A stretch of DNA of 64,000 nucleotides. Origin: Vicia villosa (taxonomy: Eukaryota; Streptophyta; Magnoliopsida; Fabales; Fabaceae). The stretch covers positions 19,275,308 through 19,339,307 of the forward strand of contig NC_081180.1 of the NCBI RefSeq assembly GCF_029867415.1, read 5' to 3'. A program made the position numbers and the translations under genes. The notes below the pieces were generated by a model, which was given only the letters and a program-made list of their open reading frames with translations, was not told where the DNA came from and made no database searches. This document shows, piece after piece, positions 23,373 to 38,712 of the stretch; position 1 is the stretch's first letter, and each line of letters opens with the position of its first letter.

Positions 23373-23813
23373 CTTGCACATTCCACGGGTTTACTGTAAG
23401 GAAGATGAAGTAATATGTGATCGTGATAAAAACATTGTTATGCGTTAATTAGTCTGTAATAAAGAATGTATTAGTGATAAGAAAAATACAAAAATGAGGG
23501 TCGGTCAAGACCAACTATTCAAACTGATTGTCGTGCAAAACTTCGAGTAGCCTATGATGTTGTTCGTAAGAATTGAAAAGTTTTTGTTTTCAACCCCTCT
23601 CACAACCATGAATTAGCTCCTGCACGTTTTGTTCATTTGATTCCAAATTATCGTAAATTGAGTGAAGCGGATAAACAGGTGGCTAGTGACTTGCATTTCC
23701 AGGGTGTTAGAACTTGTCATATCTTGGGTTTTTTATGGGTCAAAAGGGTGCTCACGAAGATCTCGAGTTTACAAAAATAGACCTATATAACTATCCAGAC
23801 CATCAAGCAAAAG

Positions 23814-24539
<726 letters not shown>

Positions 24540-24780
24540 ATATGAAGTTACTAATCAAAATATTGAATATTAACAGGAACACGAAGTTACTGATCAACAT
24601 ATTGAATATTAACGGGAATATGAAGTTATTGATCAAAATTTTGAATATTAGCGGTAACACGAAATTATTGATCAAAATATTGAATATTAACGAAAACATG
24701 AAGTTATTGATCAAAATATTAAATATTAACGGAAATATAGAGATTGATTAAAATATTAAATATTAACAGGAACAAGAAGT
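24540..24780. repeat. 39-bp tandem repeat, about six copies
   Basis: Units contain GAAGTTATTGATCAAAAT followed by ATTGAATATTAACGGGAA. Because 39 is divisible by 3, the array stays open on both strands and yields artificial ORFs with 13-residue periodicity. No protein family fits. Confidence 0.85.
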
Positions 24781-25123
24781 TAATTATCAAATTATTTCAT
24801 GCGACAATAACATATATTTCTTCCAATATAAAAAAACAATTGCAAGTTTTACATATATGGAATGGTTTGTTAATTTAACGTAAAAAATTCAATTAATTAT
24901 TCATTCAGTTATTCCTTTAACTATTCATATAATTTCTATAACCTATTTTTCCATTAATTATGCATTCGAATAATTTTTTTTCCTATTTTTCACAATTGTT
25001 TTTTATAATGTATTTGATAGTTTTTCTTAACAATAGTTATTTTTAAATACTTATACAATTATCTTTCAGTCTATTTTTTATATTTTGATATTTTCTAATT
25101 TGTTTGAATTTCTATGACAAACT

Positions 25124-27598
25124 TGTAACACCCCATACATAACTGACTAGTATATTATGCATGAAACATTAAAATTGATATTAAGTACATACAAAAGCCA
25201 AAGATACAAGAAGATCCATCTTAAAATACAACATGAAATTGTACTAAGGATTATAAATCATGTGTCTTCAATGGATCTGCACAGCGAAAGATGAGATTTG
25301 ACAATGTCTTCGAGCTATCACCACTTCTAAGTCTTCAATCCAAACTTGCTATCAATCAGACACTTCTAAACTACACTTGAAAAAGATAAGATGATTGAGG
25401 TGAGATTACTAAATCTCAGTGAGTCCTCCTATCCTATGGGTCCACTCGGTTCTATAGGGTACATGCATCACCAAAACCAAATCCACCATTGATCCGGGGT
25501 TTATCCTCACATGCAGTACAAGTACGGAGCAAACACATGAATCGTCCACCATAGGAGTCATCATACCACAAGTACACAAACAATGCAAACAAACACGTAT
25601 GCAAACCCATACCCATGTACGGGGAATCCATGATTAGTAACAACCGGTCTACCTAGGCTGCACCACACACCCTCGATGAGTAACCAAGTGTCTGTCGTCA
25701 AAATACTCACACAAGAACATCGCTAGATGAAGCGGACGGATCCTACATGGAAATTAATCCGTCACGAATTACAGCGGTGGCATTGCCTACACGGCGTCAC
25801 GACCCTGTTATCATCCATACGCAATATGGGTTCCGCAAGTGCGAAAACATCTAATTGACTGCACAAGCCCATCCGGATAGGAGCCTAGTGATGTAGCCTA
25901 CATGGCACCACTAGAGGTGAGTTATCAAGGTGATATTGCCTAAATGACATCACTACTCCACCATACCAAGAACGCCAAGTGTATTCCGCAAGTGAGACAC
26001 GCCATAAAGACTCTCACAAGTACACTTGCAATGATAGCTCATGTGTGTTTATCATACCAAGAACGCTGATGTATTCCGCAAGTGAGACACGCCCTATAGA
26101 CTCTCACAAGTACATCCACAATGGTATCTTTGGAAACAAATCCATCGACAATGGCGCCTTACTATCTAGTAGTTTGGCCTACTTCGATTCTAGCATACCT
26201 CACACAATCCATACACAATAATACATACAACCGAACGTTCAACTGGAACGAACGGAGAAATCAAGTCAATGATCCTTCATAGTACATATATATACATTAC
26301 ACCATATGCATAAGACATTAGCCATGATCATACTTGTAAGTTATCCTCGTATCACATATTCTATGTCATATATACATCAACCAACATAGTTATGATAGTC
26401 ATATACAATGGGTTCATATAATCATAATATCATGGTTATACGCATAAATGATTGTGAAACGATAGTTCGAAGTCGCACTTAGTGTTTAACCCTTCATACA
26501 ATACTTGGGTAGCCTAAAATAGTCGGGGAGGAGTTTAGTTCCCACTACGGAACAAAACTGCACTCAAGGGAAATAAGTATAAAATTCTGCATAACAGGGC
26601 TTGCTTAGCGAGGTCCCAACAAGCTAATATAGGCACAAAACATAAAGTTGCCTTCTCGAAATCTCGCTTAGCGGGCTGAGCTCGCTTAGCGAACTCGCAA
26701 TTTATGCATAAGGATAATAGAGTCTGCTTAGCGACCTAAGCTCGCTTAGCGAGATAGCAATTTATGCAGAAAATGCAAAAATCACCAGACCTGCTTTGGG
26801 GTGCTTCCACCCCTCTAATCCACCTACATACAATAATTAACAACATACATTAACAGTAGGTAACACAGCAACCAACAAATCAACACATAAACATGTTTAT
26901 CATTAAGGATTCATGGGTTTTCTCACAACCCCTAAACCCCATTTATAAACCCTTGCATGTTAAACCCCAAGTCTCTATCTAAGGACTCACCTTGGTTAAA
27001 TGGAGGTTAGAGTGAGGTTCATGCTGCCATTGGACTCCCATCTTTATCAAAACTTCACCTTCATCTTCATCAAACCCGTACTCCTCCTTCAACCAAATTC
27101 AGCATGAATCATCCATCTTTAAACTTGCTTTTCTCCCTTATTATGAACCTCTCTGACACAAATCAATATATCAAATCGAAGGAGATTTCGTGTAGAATCC
27201 AAAAATTTAAGAATTACCTGAATCGGAGCTACGAGCAGAAAGTTATGACATGCTATGTGAAAGGTTGTGTTTAGAGTACGAAAATGGAGTTGAAAATGGA
27301 GAATACGACTCTTCCTTCTCGCTATACTCTTTCAATACAAAAATCTGGTTTTGTGTTACCATTTTACCAAACATGTCCTCATGTCCACATGCACTTTGTG
27401 TTTAATGGCCAAATTGCCCTTCAACTAAATGATATTTACACTCTTGCCATTTAGTTGGTTTCCAACCAAATCCTTTGATTCTAACCATTCCATTATTTCC
27501 TATTAGAAACTCTTAGTATAAATACATTCTTGGTACTTAATAGGTATTAGGTTCCACTTATCCTTTATTCTCATACTTAGGGAAATAAGAATGTTACA
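25124..27598 (-). mobile_element. Solo LTR, about 2,475 bp, target duplication AAACT/AAATT
   Basis: It runs from TGTAACACCCC to GAATGTTACA. The flanking 5-mers AAACT (25119-25123) and AAATT (27599-27603) match at four of five positions, fitting an older insertion. On the minus strand it shares CTCACTGAGATTTAG and the CCATAGGATAGG words with the solo LTR at 7015-9122. It carries an array of CTCGCTTAGCGA-type words at 26600-26755 and a diverged duplication around 25970-26115 (GTATTCCGCAAGTGAGACAC twice). No coding region is seen. Confidence 0.8.
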
Positions 27599-27939
27599 AA
27601 ATTGTTGACAATCCCGCAGTCCACACCAGTACTCGTGCGGACACACGGGTAAACACCAGTACTGTGTGAACGCACGGGTAACTAGTATTGAGAAATACAT
27701 TTCATTTTTATCTATCTTGCATAATTGTTTTTTTTCTAAATTTGTGTTTAAATATTTTTCTTAACAATCATTGATTTAATTAACTTATATATTTTTCTTT
27801 GACTATTTTTTAATTTTTCCTTTTTTTAAATTAAGTTTAATTATTTTCTATTTGTTTTACTTTCAAAACCAAATTGGTGACAATTTCACAGTCCACACAA
27901 AAACCTGTGCGGACGCAAAGGTTTCCCACTAGTTTATAT
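27599..27939. repeat. Duplicated CACACGGGT-type sequence
   Basis: GACAATCCCGCAGTCCACACCAG near 27607 and GACAATTTCACAGTCCACAC near 27879 are diverged direct copies, each followed by GTGCGGAC and GGGT/GGTT words. It looks like part of an older unidentified repeat interrupted by the LTR at 27598. Confidence 0.45.
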
Positions 27940-28546
27940 AGGGAAATGCTCTTTTCACCTTATACGTGCATACCACACGTTTAAAAATTCGAAAATTCCC
28001 TTCATGCATTTGAAGATGCATTTTCGGATGCACTTAAAATCACGTCAATTCTTTATTTTTAGAGTTCCACCTTAGTTTTATAAACAAATAGTCTGGAGAT
28101 ACATGTCTGTATAATATTTGGTTGTTTCCGGAGATGAATCTCCAAATTACCTCATGCATTCATTCATGGGATTTTGTTATTCACGCAACTGATTTAAATA
28201 ACAAGTTAGTGATTTAAACATCACCTTGCATTATTTTCTTCTTCATGCTAAAGACAGACTCCATTGCAAAATCCTTAAAAAACTTTTTCTCCTTCTCAAT
28301 AAACTATTTAACACAAAAATACCGTTGTTGTATTTATCACTTCAAAGGGAGCAAAATAAGTTAGAATTGCAGGTAAAGATCATTCATTTCATCCATCACT
28401 CCTTGCATTAATCATGTAATTAAGATGAAAACTGAACGTTGAGTCTGAATATGCATCTCAGGACGAAGTTTGGTGTGGTCCAGATGTGCATATTCGAAGG
28501 GGCATGTTAGTTTGAATTTTCCCATTATTTTTCTTTTGTTGGTGAT

Positions 28547-28810
28547 ATGGTGCACTCGAATATATTTCTCAAAGTTATTATGAGTGTGGATGTTAAATTG
28601 ATCGAAGTGAAACATGATGTTAAACTGGATGATGTTAATGTTAAATCAGATGAAGAGAATGATAATGTTAAACTGGGTACTCTGGTTGTTGTCGAGGTAT
28701 ATTTTCGTGCACAATTTACAAACAAAGAAGTATTTATTGTTTATGAACATATGCTACGATGAGTTCGTAGGGAGGCCAGAAAATTGGGATTTATCTCTTC
28801 TCTTTCTACA
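28547..28810 (+). pseudogene. Fragment of a Mutator-like transposase N-terminus
   Basis: An open stretch rich in DVKLDDVNVKSDEENDNVKL, followed by FRAQFTNKEVFIVYEHMLR. After a frame change the continuation reads WVRREARKLGF. An N-terminal 'F...R/K..L..WVRR.A.K.GF' block is typical of plant MULE transposases. Everything C-terminal is lost, including the DDE and SWIM regions. The call rests on this one block, so it is tentative, but its place between inverted arms supports it. Confidence 0.45.
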
Positions 28811-31440
<2,630 letters not shown>

Positions 31441-31499
31441 GTTCAACATTTAGGATATTGTAAAAAAATATTCAATTTACCCTCAAAATAATGATTTGT

Positions 31500-31705
31500 C
31501 AAAAGTAGAGCAAAACTTAGAAAAGACTTTTCCAGAACCATTCTTTTTCTTATATGGTAGATATCTTTTATAAGAAAATATTTTTTTTGCCCTTTAAACC
31601 AAACACTCATCAAATCAAAAAAGAAAAAAAGAAAACAAGAATTTGTTTTTCTGTTTTGTTCCTCTCTTTCTATCCATAATTCACAATTCACGTTCGTTTT
31701 TCAAC
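31500..31705 (+). repeat. Duplicate of the 5' flank/5' UTR of the nucleotidase gene
   Basis: TTTTATAAGAAAATATTT, AACACTCATCAAATCAAAAAA, GAATTTGTTTTTCTGTTTTG and CCTCTCTTTCTATCCATAATT recur in the same order and spacing at 32550-32670, directly upstream of the 5'-nucleotidase start. The copy stops before the coding region. It lies just inside the right arm of the MULE-like element, which separates the two copies. Confidence 0.8.
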
Positions 31706-32224
31706 TCAAATACAAGATTAATGCAAAAAACGAAGGATGGAATGAATGATCTTTACCTGCAATTCCAGCTTATTTTGTTCCATTTGAAGTGATGAAATAC
31801 AACAACGATGTTTTGGTGTTGAAAAGTTGATTGAAAATGAGATAAAGTTTTTAAAGGATTTTGCAATGGAGTATGCCTTTAGCATGAAGAAGAAAATCAT
31901 GCAAGGTGGTGTTTTATCAACTTTTTCGTTGGGCGTTTCCGGAGATGCATCTATGGAAATATCACCGACTTGTTTTTTAAATCAGTTGCGTGAATAACAA
32001 AATCCCATGAATGAGTGTATGAGGATTCATCTCCGAAAACACCCAAACATTATACAGAGATGCACCTCCGGACCATTTTTTTTTTATAAAATTAGGATGA
32101 AACTCAGAAAAGAAAGGATTGACATGATTTTGAGTGCATCCAGAAATACATCTATAACGCATGAAGGTCATTTTTAAAATTTTTAAATGTGTGGTATACA
32201 CGAATAAGGGGTGGCAAAATGAGC

Positions 32225-32746
32225 CCGGCCCGTTGGGCATGCCCGTTTTGTCCACACTTTTTCGCGGGGTGGTCCAAGGTTTTAGGCTCGCAACCTCAAA
32301 TATGTCTTTTTTTTTGTGGACATGGATATTTACATAAAATTTTATATTTTTAAGTCTAAAAGATACAAGATCCGCGAGCATTCTCTGTCCAACCCTAATT
32401 ATTTTGCAAGGCGGATCAAAATTTAAGGCTCACATTCTCAATTACAACTACTCTGCTGTGCTCTGTTTTTGCGCGGGCCACATTCTCAATCCCTGCGTAT
32501 AAGGGTGAAAAAGCATTTTTCTAAGAATGCTTATCAAATCAAATAAATTTCTTTTATAAGAAAATATTTGTTGGGCCTTTAACCAAACCCTCATCAAATC
32601 AAAAAATAAAAATAAAAACAAGAATTTGTTTTTCTGTTTTGTTCCTCTCTTTCTATCCACAATTCACATTCACGCATTCACTCACTCTTTCACTTTCAGT
32701 GTTCCCCGACAAAGATTCTGTTTCCTCCTCAACCCCACGCCTACAC
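32225..32746 (+). promoter_or_regulatory. Promoter region and 5' UTR of the 5'-nucleotidase gene
   Basis: 32225-32490 contains a diverged repeat with GCCCGGCCCGTTGGGC and 'GGCTCGCAACCTC' words. 32500-32670 is the segment duplicated at 31500-31705. The CT-rich 32637-32700 stretch before the ATG looks like a plant 5' UTR. No certain TATA box was identified. Confidence 0.45.
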
Positions 32747-35700
32747 ATGAATGCCGCAAAGCTTCTCCCCATGTTCGCCGTTCACGGCGTTGATGCTTCC
32801 TTCCCACTGCCCTCCACCACAAACAACTCCTTCAAAAACACACCTTTCACCATACCCACTTCCCATAACACAACCAATATCAGGCTAGCCAAAGCCTTGA
32901 CCCCATGTTGCTGCACTATAGACTCAAAGTCCATCGGAGGAGACGTTTTCTCGGTGACTCCGCCGAACAAGTGTGATGTGGATTACCTAGGAGAAAGCAC
33001 AAAGGGTGATTTGAATGTTAAGTTGGAACAGCTTGAGGCTTTTGGTAAATTTTGAAACTTTAATAAATTCCCATTGTTTTTCTGCAACCCTTTATGGTGC
33101 CCATTTGGATTTTCACTATTTCACTACAGTTTCAAATTTTTTTGTTGGGTGTGTTTGGTAGATCGGGTCGTGGTTTGTATGTATTTTGTCTGTTTAGAAA
33201 ATTGGGAATGGCATGTGATGTTTTCATTTAATATGTTTTTGTTATCCTAATAGTCACAAAAGTGTCTCCTTGCTTATTTTGTTGTTATTATCGGTTAAAG
33301 TCGAAAATGTTTCCTCAAACCAAACAGAATCCAAGGTGTTACTACATTGAATGTGGTTTTTGTTAATTAATGCTAACATGTGAAATATTGGTTTCTTAAC
33401 TTGTAGGAATTGGTGATGCTGCATTTGAAGGTCCAATTGAGCAAGTGGCTAGATCCGAGGCTAGAGAGGCGGAAGATTTGCTGAGAGACTTGGGCATTCC
33501 GGTGCAGTGTTTTTTTGCTTACTTGTGTCTTTTTGAGTTTACTAATGTTCTTGGCTTGAATGATTCTGTGGTCTACTTCAATTTTTGTATTTTCAATCTT
33601 CTCTGTTAGGATTTTTGCTAGGGCGTTGTTTCATGTACAGGTATATGGTAAGTAAAACTCAGCGTTTTTGTTTCCTCTGTAGAGCCCCTCTTCATCCAGA
33701 AACTCACCTCGTGGAATATTCTGCACCCGTACGTTGAATCTGCGGTCAATTAGTGCCATTGGATATGATATGGACTACACCCTTATCCATTATAATGTGA
33801 AGGTATACACCTCTTTGTCATATATCATATTAGTTTGTATGAGAGAGGTTATTTATTGTTGTGTTACGTGAAACTGTAGGCTTGGGAAGGACGGGCTTAT
33901 GACTACTGTATGGAAAACCTGAAGAATATGGGCTTCCCTGTTGACGGACTTGCATTTGATCCGGACCTGGTAACATGTTCTCTCTAACAAGCTGAAGGCA
34001 TTTGTAAATCCAATCCGTATTATCTCTTGTTTGTTGGAGTGATCTTTGCAATTTTTTGTAAACTGTTCAGGTAATTAGAGGTCTTGTCATAGACAAAGAG
34101 AGAGGGAACTTGGTTAAAGCTGATCGATTTGGTTATGTAAAAAGAGTCATGCATGGCACCAAAATGTTATCTACTCGGGCTGTTAGGTAAGTGTCAGGCC
34201 TTGTAATTTTAATTTATGATAATGGAAATCCATGTAGTGTCTGTCTCTTGTTATATCATCACATTCTGCACTATTTAACTTATTAAGACATGCATCACTT
34301 TAGGATACCAAGAGAGTGCATTGAAGATAAATATGATGTTTTGAAAACCGTTGCTTAATTCAAATAACAAAATATTCACATTGACATGAGTATACACTAT
34401 TACTCATCATGTGCCTATGCTCACACACATTAATAGCTTAGTAGATGTCATTTATAGAAAATTGGTGTAATAGTTTCTGTAGTGCTACTTAATTTTGTAT
34501 GCAATGGAAGTGAGATGTACGGGAGAGAACTGGTGGACCTGCGAAAAGAGAGTCGATGGGAGTTTCTCAACACACTATTCTCCGTGTCTGAAGCAGTGGC
34601 CTACATGCAGGTATGTTGCAATTACTGTTGAAGCCATAGAACTTTCAGAATGGAAGTGATTATTATATTATAATGAGACCTTATTGATGATATATAATTT
34701 ATTTCAGATGGTTGACAGATTGGATGATGGAACCATACCGGCAGAACTTGGACCCCTTGATTATAAAGGTCTTTATAAGGTAATGTGATGCAAAAAAATT
34801 GTAAATACTATTAAATTTGATGAGGGAGTTTTTTTTCTTTACTATTGGCACAACTTTCAGGCTGTTGGAAAAGCTCTTTTCTGGGCTCATGTTGAAGGGC
34901 GTCTTAAGGTCAACACATTCTTCTTGCTGTCTTGGCCGCTACAAAATTTCGATGTTGTTCTTTATTAACATTTCACATAAAATGACTTATGAAAATTTTG
35001 CAGAGCGAGATCATGTCTAAACCTGAACAGTTTGTGGAGCCTGATCCAGAATTACCTTTGGCCCTTTTGGATCAAAAGGAGGTATTGCCTCAAATGTTTT
35101 AATTTTTTTTGCATAGCAATTGATGCCCGAATACTGCTTACTCTGTTATCTTCATTAAACAGGCTGGGAAAAAGCTTGTGCTTATTACCAACTCGGACTT
35201 TCATTACACAGACAAAATGATGCGACATTCTTTTAATAGATTCCTTCCAAATGATATGGAATGGAGAGATCTTTTTGACATTGTAAGTTCGTTTAACTTA
35301 ATTTTCAATAAAACTGATCTCTCTTGACATTGGAGGGATGATAAATGCTCTATATCCTCTTCGACACTTTGTTCATTATCAACCCTGTCGTATTGTGAGA
35401 TAAGCTTTTCATAAATGGACAATGGATAGGTAATTGTGTCAGCGAGAAAACCAGAGTTTTTCCAAACGTCAAGCCCCATGTATGAAGTGGTGACAGGCGA
35501 GGGTCTAATGCGTCCATGCTTCAAGGCTCAACCTGGTAATTTGTACTCTTGAAGCAAATATATGCTAGAATTTTTGAATTGTTTCTATCATGGTAACATA
35601 TATCAGAAATGCGAAATAGCTACATTTTCTTTAAAGTTTCTCTTTAATACAACTTAGACAACAATCATTCTAGTTTTGACTATGGATGATTGAACTGCTA

Positions 35701-36997
35701 AATTTACTAATGGTTATTGTGCTTTGCCGTATTCTGCAGGTGGCTTGTACTCGGGGGGAAGTGCACAAATGGTTGAAAATTCTCTAGGTATCCACGGAGA
35801 TGAGATTTTGTATGTTGGTGACCATATTTACACTGATGTCAGTCAATCCAAACTCCATTTGAGATGGAGAACAGCGTTGATTTGTAGAGAACTTGAAGAA
35901 GAGGTTAGTATAATCAGTTCACAAAGGCCTCATTTCGTAGTAAAGAAATTTCTGAAACATTATTTTTTCGAATTTCAAAATAATAATACACCTTTTTTTG
36001 AGGAAAAATATTATATGATTGTTTGTTCAATTACGTATATAGGAAATATGGTGCATTTGTTTGATCCAAATATTAATTGTCCTTGCACTTTTGTAAATGT
36101 TAAAACGTCAGTACAATGCCTTGATTAATTGCCGAAGTGATAGAGAATCATTGATAGAGCTTATAAATCAAAAGGAAGTAGTGGGAGATCTCTTTAACCA
36201 ACTTCGACTAGCTCTGCAAAGGCGAAGCAAAGACCGCCCTGCTCAAGTAAGTTTCGGTCCTATAATCTTATTGCATATGCTAGTTATTCTTTATTATTAG
36301 GTGCTTAAGTTTTGGTCCTATTGTTACTTTAACACCAATAGTAAGATTTTCAATGTACTTGAAGACCCTTGCAGCAACTAACATGGAAGATGAAGACCTC
36401 ACTGAAAGCATGCAAAAGCTCCTTATTGTTATGCAACGACTAGATGATAAAATTGGCCCTATGCTGGAGGCGGACGGAGGGCTTTTCAACTCAAGGTAAG
36501 TTCAAAGAATAGACCTTTTTCATTTAAAAATTCTGTAATTGTACTCGGCGTTTTCTGTTACAAAAAGCGTTCGCGATTAACTTGGCTTAATTGTCTGTAT
36601 TAGGTGGGGATTTCTATCTCGTGCTGGATTGTGGGATAAGAGCCATTTGATGAGACAAATTGAGAAGTAGGTTCTTTCCTATTGATGTCCATGATCTTGT
36701 TTTATCATTTCGCTCTTTTGATATTGAACTGTTTAAATTTATCATCGCAGGTATGCTGATATTTACACGTCTAGGGTGTCAAACTTTTTATATTATACGC
36801 CATTCATGTATTTTCGCTCTCAGGAACAGGTACTCAAACAACCTTTTTTGTTACCTTGTCATTTATAGCCATAAAACATTGGGTTATAATTTGAATTTTG
36901 AACCGACATTGATTTGTTTCCTTATGTTCTGCAGAACCTCGCACACGACTCTTACACGCACTATTGTTCACAAATCAATAATGAAGTTTCTTCCTAG
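32747..36997 (+). CDS. HAD-superfamily 5'-nucleotidase (cytosolic IMP-GMP type, NT5C2-like), 17 exons
   Basis: Exons by GT-AG junctions and frame: 32747-33044, 33407-33501, 33683-33802, 33880-33969, 34071-34186, 34511-34610, 34708-34779, 34861-34908, 35004-35081, 35163-35282, 35430-35535, 35740-35903, 36112-36246, 36365-36495, 36604-36666, 36751-36829, 36935-36997. This gives 1,878 nt, 625 residues and no stop. HAD motif I is GYDMDYTLIHYNV (catalytic Asp 160 and 162), motif II is LITNSDF (about 346-352), and the metal-binding motif IV is YVGDHIYTD (about 439-447). GLWDKSHLMRQIEKYADIYTSRV near the end is typical of plant members. The enzyme should dephosphorylate nucleoside monophosphates. The first ~100 residues, rich in S/T and basic residues, could be an organellar transit peptide (inference). 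The start is the first ATG in frame after a CT-rich leader. Exon 14 uses the acceptor TTGAAG|ACC and not the nearby TTGCAG, because only that keeps the frame. Confidence 0.93.
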
Positions 36998-38215
36998 AGA
37001 CAATGGAAGAAAAACGAGGAGGATAAATATCACGAATAAAGAATCTGCATTTGACATTATAAGTAGATGTATCATTATAACAATATTTAAACATTGTGAT
37101 GATGATGATGATACCGTGTATTTTTTAAGCTAATATCGAGCCCTCGAAGAACTGAAGAAGCACTTTTGCTTTGGCCTGGTTAGAGGAGAGTAGAGACCCA
37201 AGCAAAAAGGGAAATAAACAGTACTAGGGCTAGGGATTTTGTTTCCAAATGACTGAAATTGGTATCATCTGAATTATAACTCGTAATTTATGTTATATGA
37301 TGTGATCACATCATAACTTGGCAAAACATTATTGGAATCTGCCAAGCAAATTTGTATCCTGTATTTGGTTCAGATGAATTACATTCCTACAATTATGATA
37401 GATGTTAATGTTATGCAATTCCTTATCTCAGTTATCTGTAATATCTTTTATTCCCCTTGGAAGCAGGAATAGCATAACCTAGGACATTCAGTGATTCCAG
37501 AACATTCAACGATAGCAGGATATAGATGTTCTGAATGATTTGTGTAAGAAGATTAACAAGAAACGAAAGTAAAAGATAATAAAAACGGCCAATCTTTATT
37601 AATGCAGTTTGATTAATAATGTCTCCCTTTGTGACTATAGAACAATTATAGTTCCTTGTATTTCTGTCTAATACTTCGGATTACCTTGCTAAATACAGTA
37701 TATGTAAAACTACAACACAATTTACAATCATATTACTGAGCTGTATTGCGAGAGCTACTGGCCTACTGCCTATGTGCCCACAACAAACAGTTGAGTCTTA
37801 GCTGTATTGCGAGAGCTATTGGCCTACTGCCTCTGTGCCCACAACAAACAGTTGAGCCTAAGTTGAGTCTTAGCTGTATTGCGAGAGCTATTGGCCTACT
37901 GCCTCTGTGCCCACAACAAACAGTTGAGCCTAAGACTCGGTTGAAATTTTTAAATATGTTCTTCTTTGTCGTAATATGAGTCATCCTCAACAATTTCCAT
38001 CTCGACTAATATTAAACCCTTATAAACACTTTCAGCATGACAGTCACATTCTAGCAACTAGGGAGGTGCACTTCCGGCTTAACATTGAGAAACATGTAAC
38101 GAACTTCTACTTGTTATTGATGATTGACTTGATCAGCATATCTGTTGCATTATCTGAAGTATGAACTTTTTAAAGATGCAAGTAACTCTAATATTGTAAA
38201 ATCTCGCATTAATAT
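36998..38215 (+). other. 3' UTR and downstream spacer with short tandem repeat
   Basis: The first few hundred bases are probably the 3' UTR of the nucleotidase gene. From 37741 a unit beginning CTGTATTGCGAGAGCT is present three times (37741, 37802, 37874). The tail 37912-37998 has a diverged direct copy at 41889-41978. No gene is seen. Confidence 0.6.
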
Positions 38216-38712
38216 TGTTGTGAATTCAATGCCAAGAACAAAGTATAATGCAAGGGAAGAATAAAGAACAAGGAAGAAGAAGAACACAATAATTTGTTAT
38301 AACTGCTATTCTTTCACTTTCTTTTAGAAAACAAGATTACAAGTTTACAAGAATAGCAAATAACATCTCTCACCCTAAATCAGGATTTGCAGCGTTGCAA
38401 TGATGAGAGACTAGTATGCTATGTATAATAAAACCTAACATACTAACTAATGGGCTTTTACAAGGCCCATTATACAAGTCAACTTAATAAACAAGCTAAC
38501 TTAACAAATTAATGTTTAAACACTAAAACCTAATTTAACATGCTAATAACCCTAGCATCTCCGACACCTGCATGCTCGACCCATCTTCGACTACATGCAC
38601 ACTTCGACACCGACATATGAGCAACCTTCGACTTCATGCTTTACCCTGTCGAACCGTCGAACCAAGAAGCTACCCTTCGACCATACTAGAGTTCGATCCA
38701 ATATCTCACAAA
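38216..38712 (-). repeat. Copia LTR fragment, inverted
   Basis: Reverse-complement relative of the LTR at 1392-1857: it starts TGTTGTGAATTC (the inverted LTR end) and runs to the inverted form of GATCGAACTCTAG near 38690. The outer ~30 bp of the other LTR end are missing, so it is truncated where it meets the copia remnant at 38713. Confidence 0.8.

Larger units (their letters stand above)
11632..23813 (+). pseudogene. FAR1-related (FRS-like) gene, frameshifted and split by a retrotransposon
   Basis: The left piece (11632-11894) follows an acceptor-like TTTTTTTTAG and encodes an acidic N-terminus, then GMEFNTEKEVIYFYKMLA, the start of the FAR1 DNA-binding domain. The frame stops inside the inserted element. 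After the second copy of CTTGC (23373) it resumes as TFHGFTVRK. Further pieces across frames include AKLRVAYDVVRKN, NPSHNHELAPARFVHLIPNY and RKLSEADKQVASDLHF, with FTKIDLYNY before homology fades near 23813. These match the order in FAR1/FRS proteins, transcription factors derived from Mutator-like transposases. Several frameshifts and stops are independent of the insertion (for example near 23423 and the TGA before KVFVFN), so the gene was probably already dead. The MULE and SWIM domains are missing. Confidence 0.82.

Noticed and set aside
36361..36380. Acceptor TTGCAG|CAAC for exon 14 of the nucleotidase gene
   Set aside because: It shifts the frame and meets a stop in the exon; the upstream TTGAAG|ACC keeps the frame through to the conserved C-terminus.
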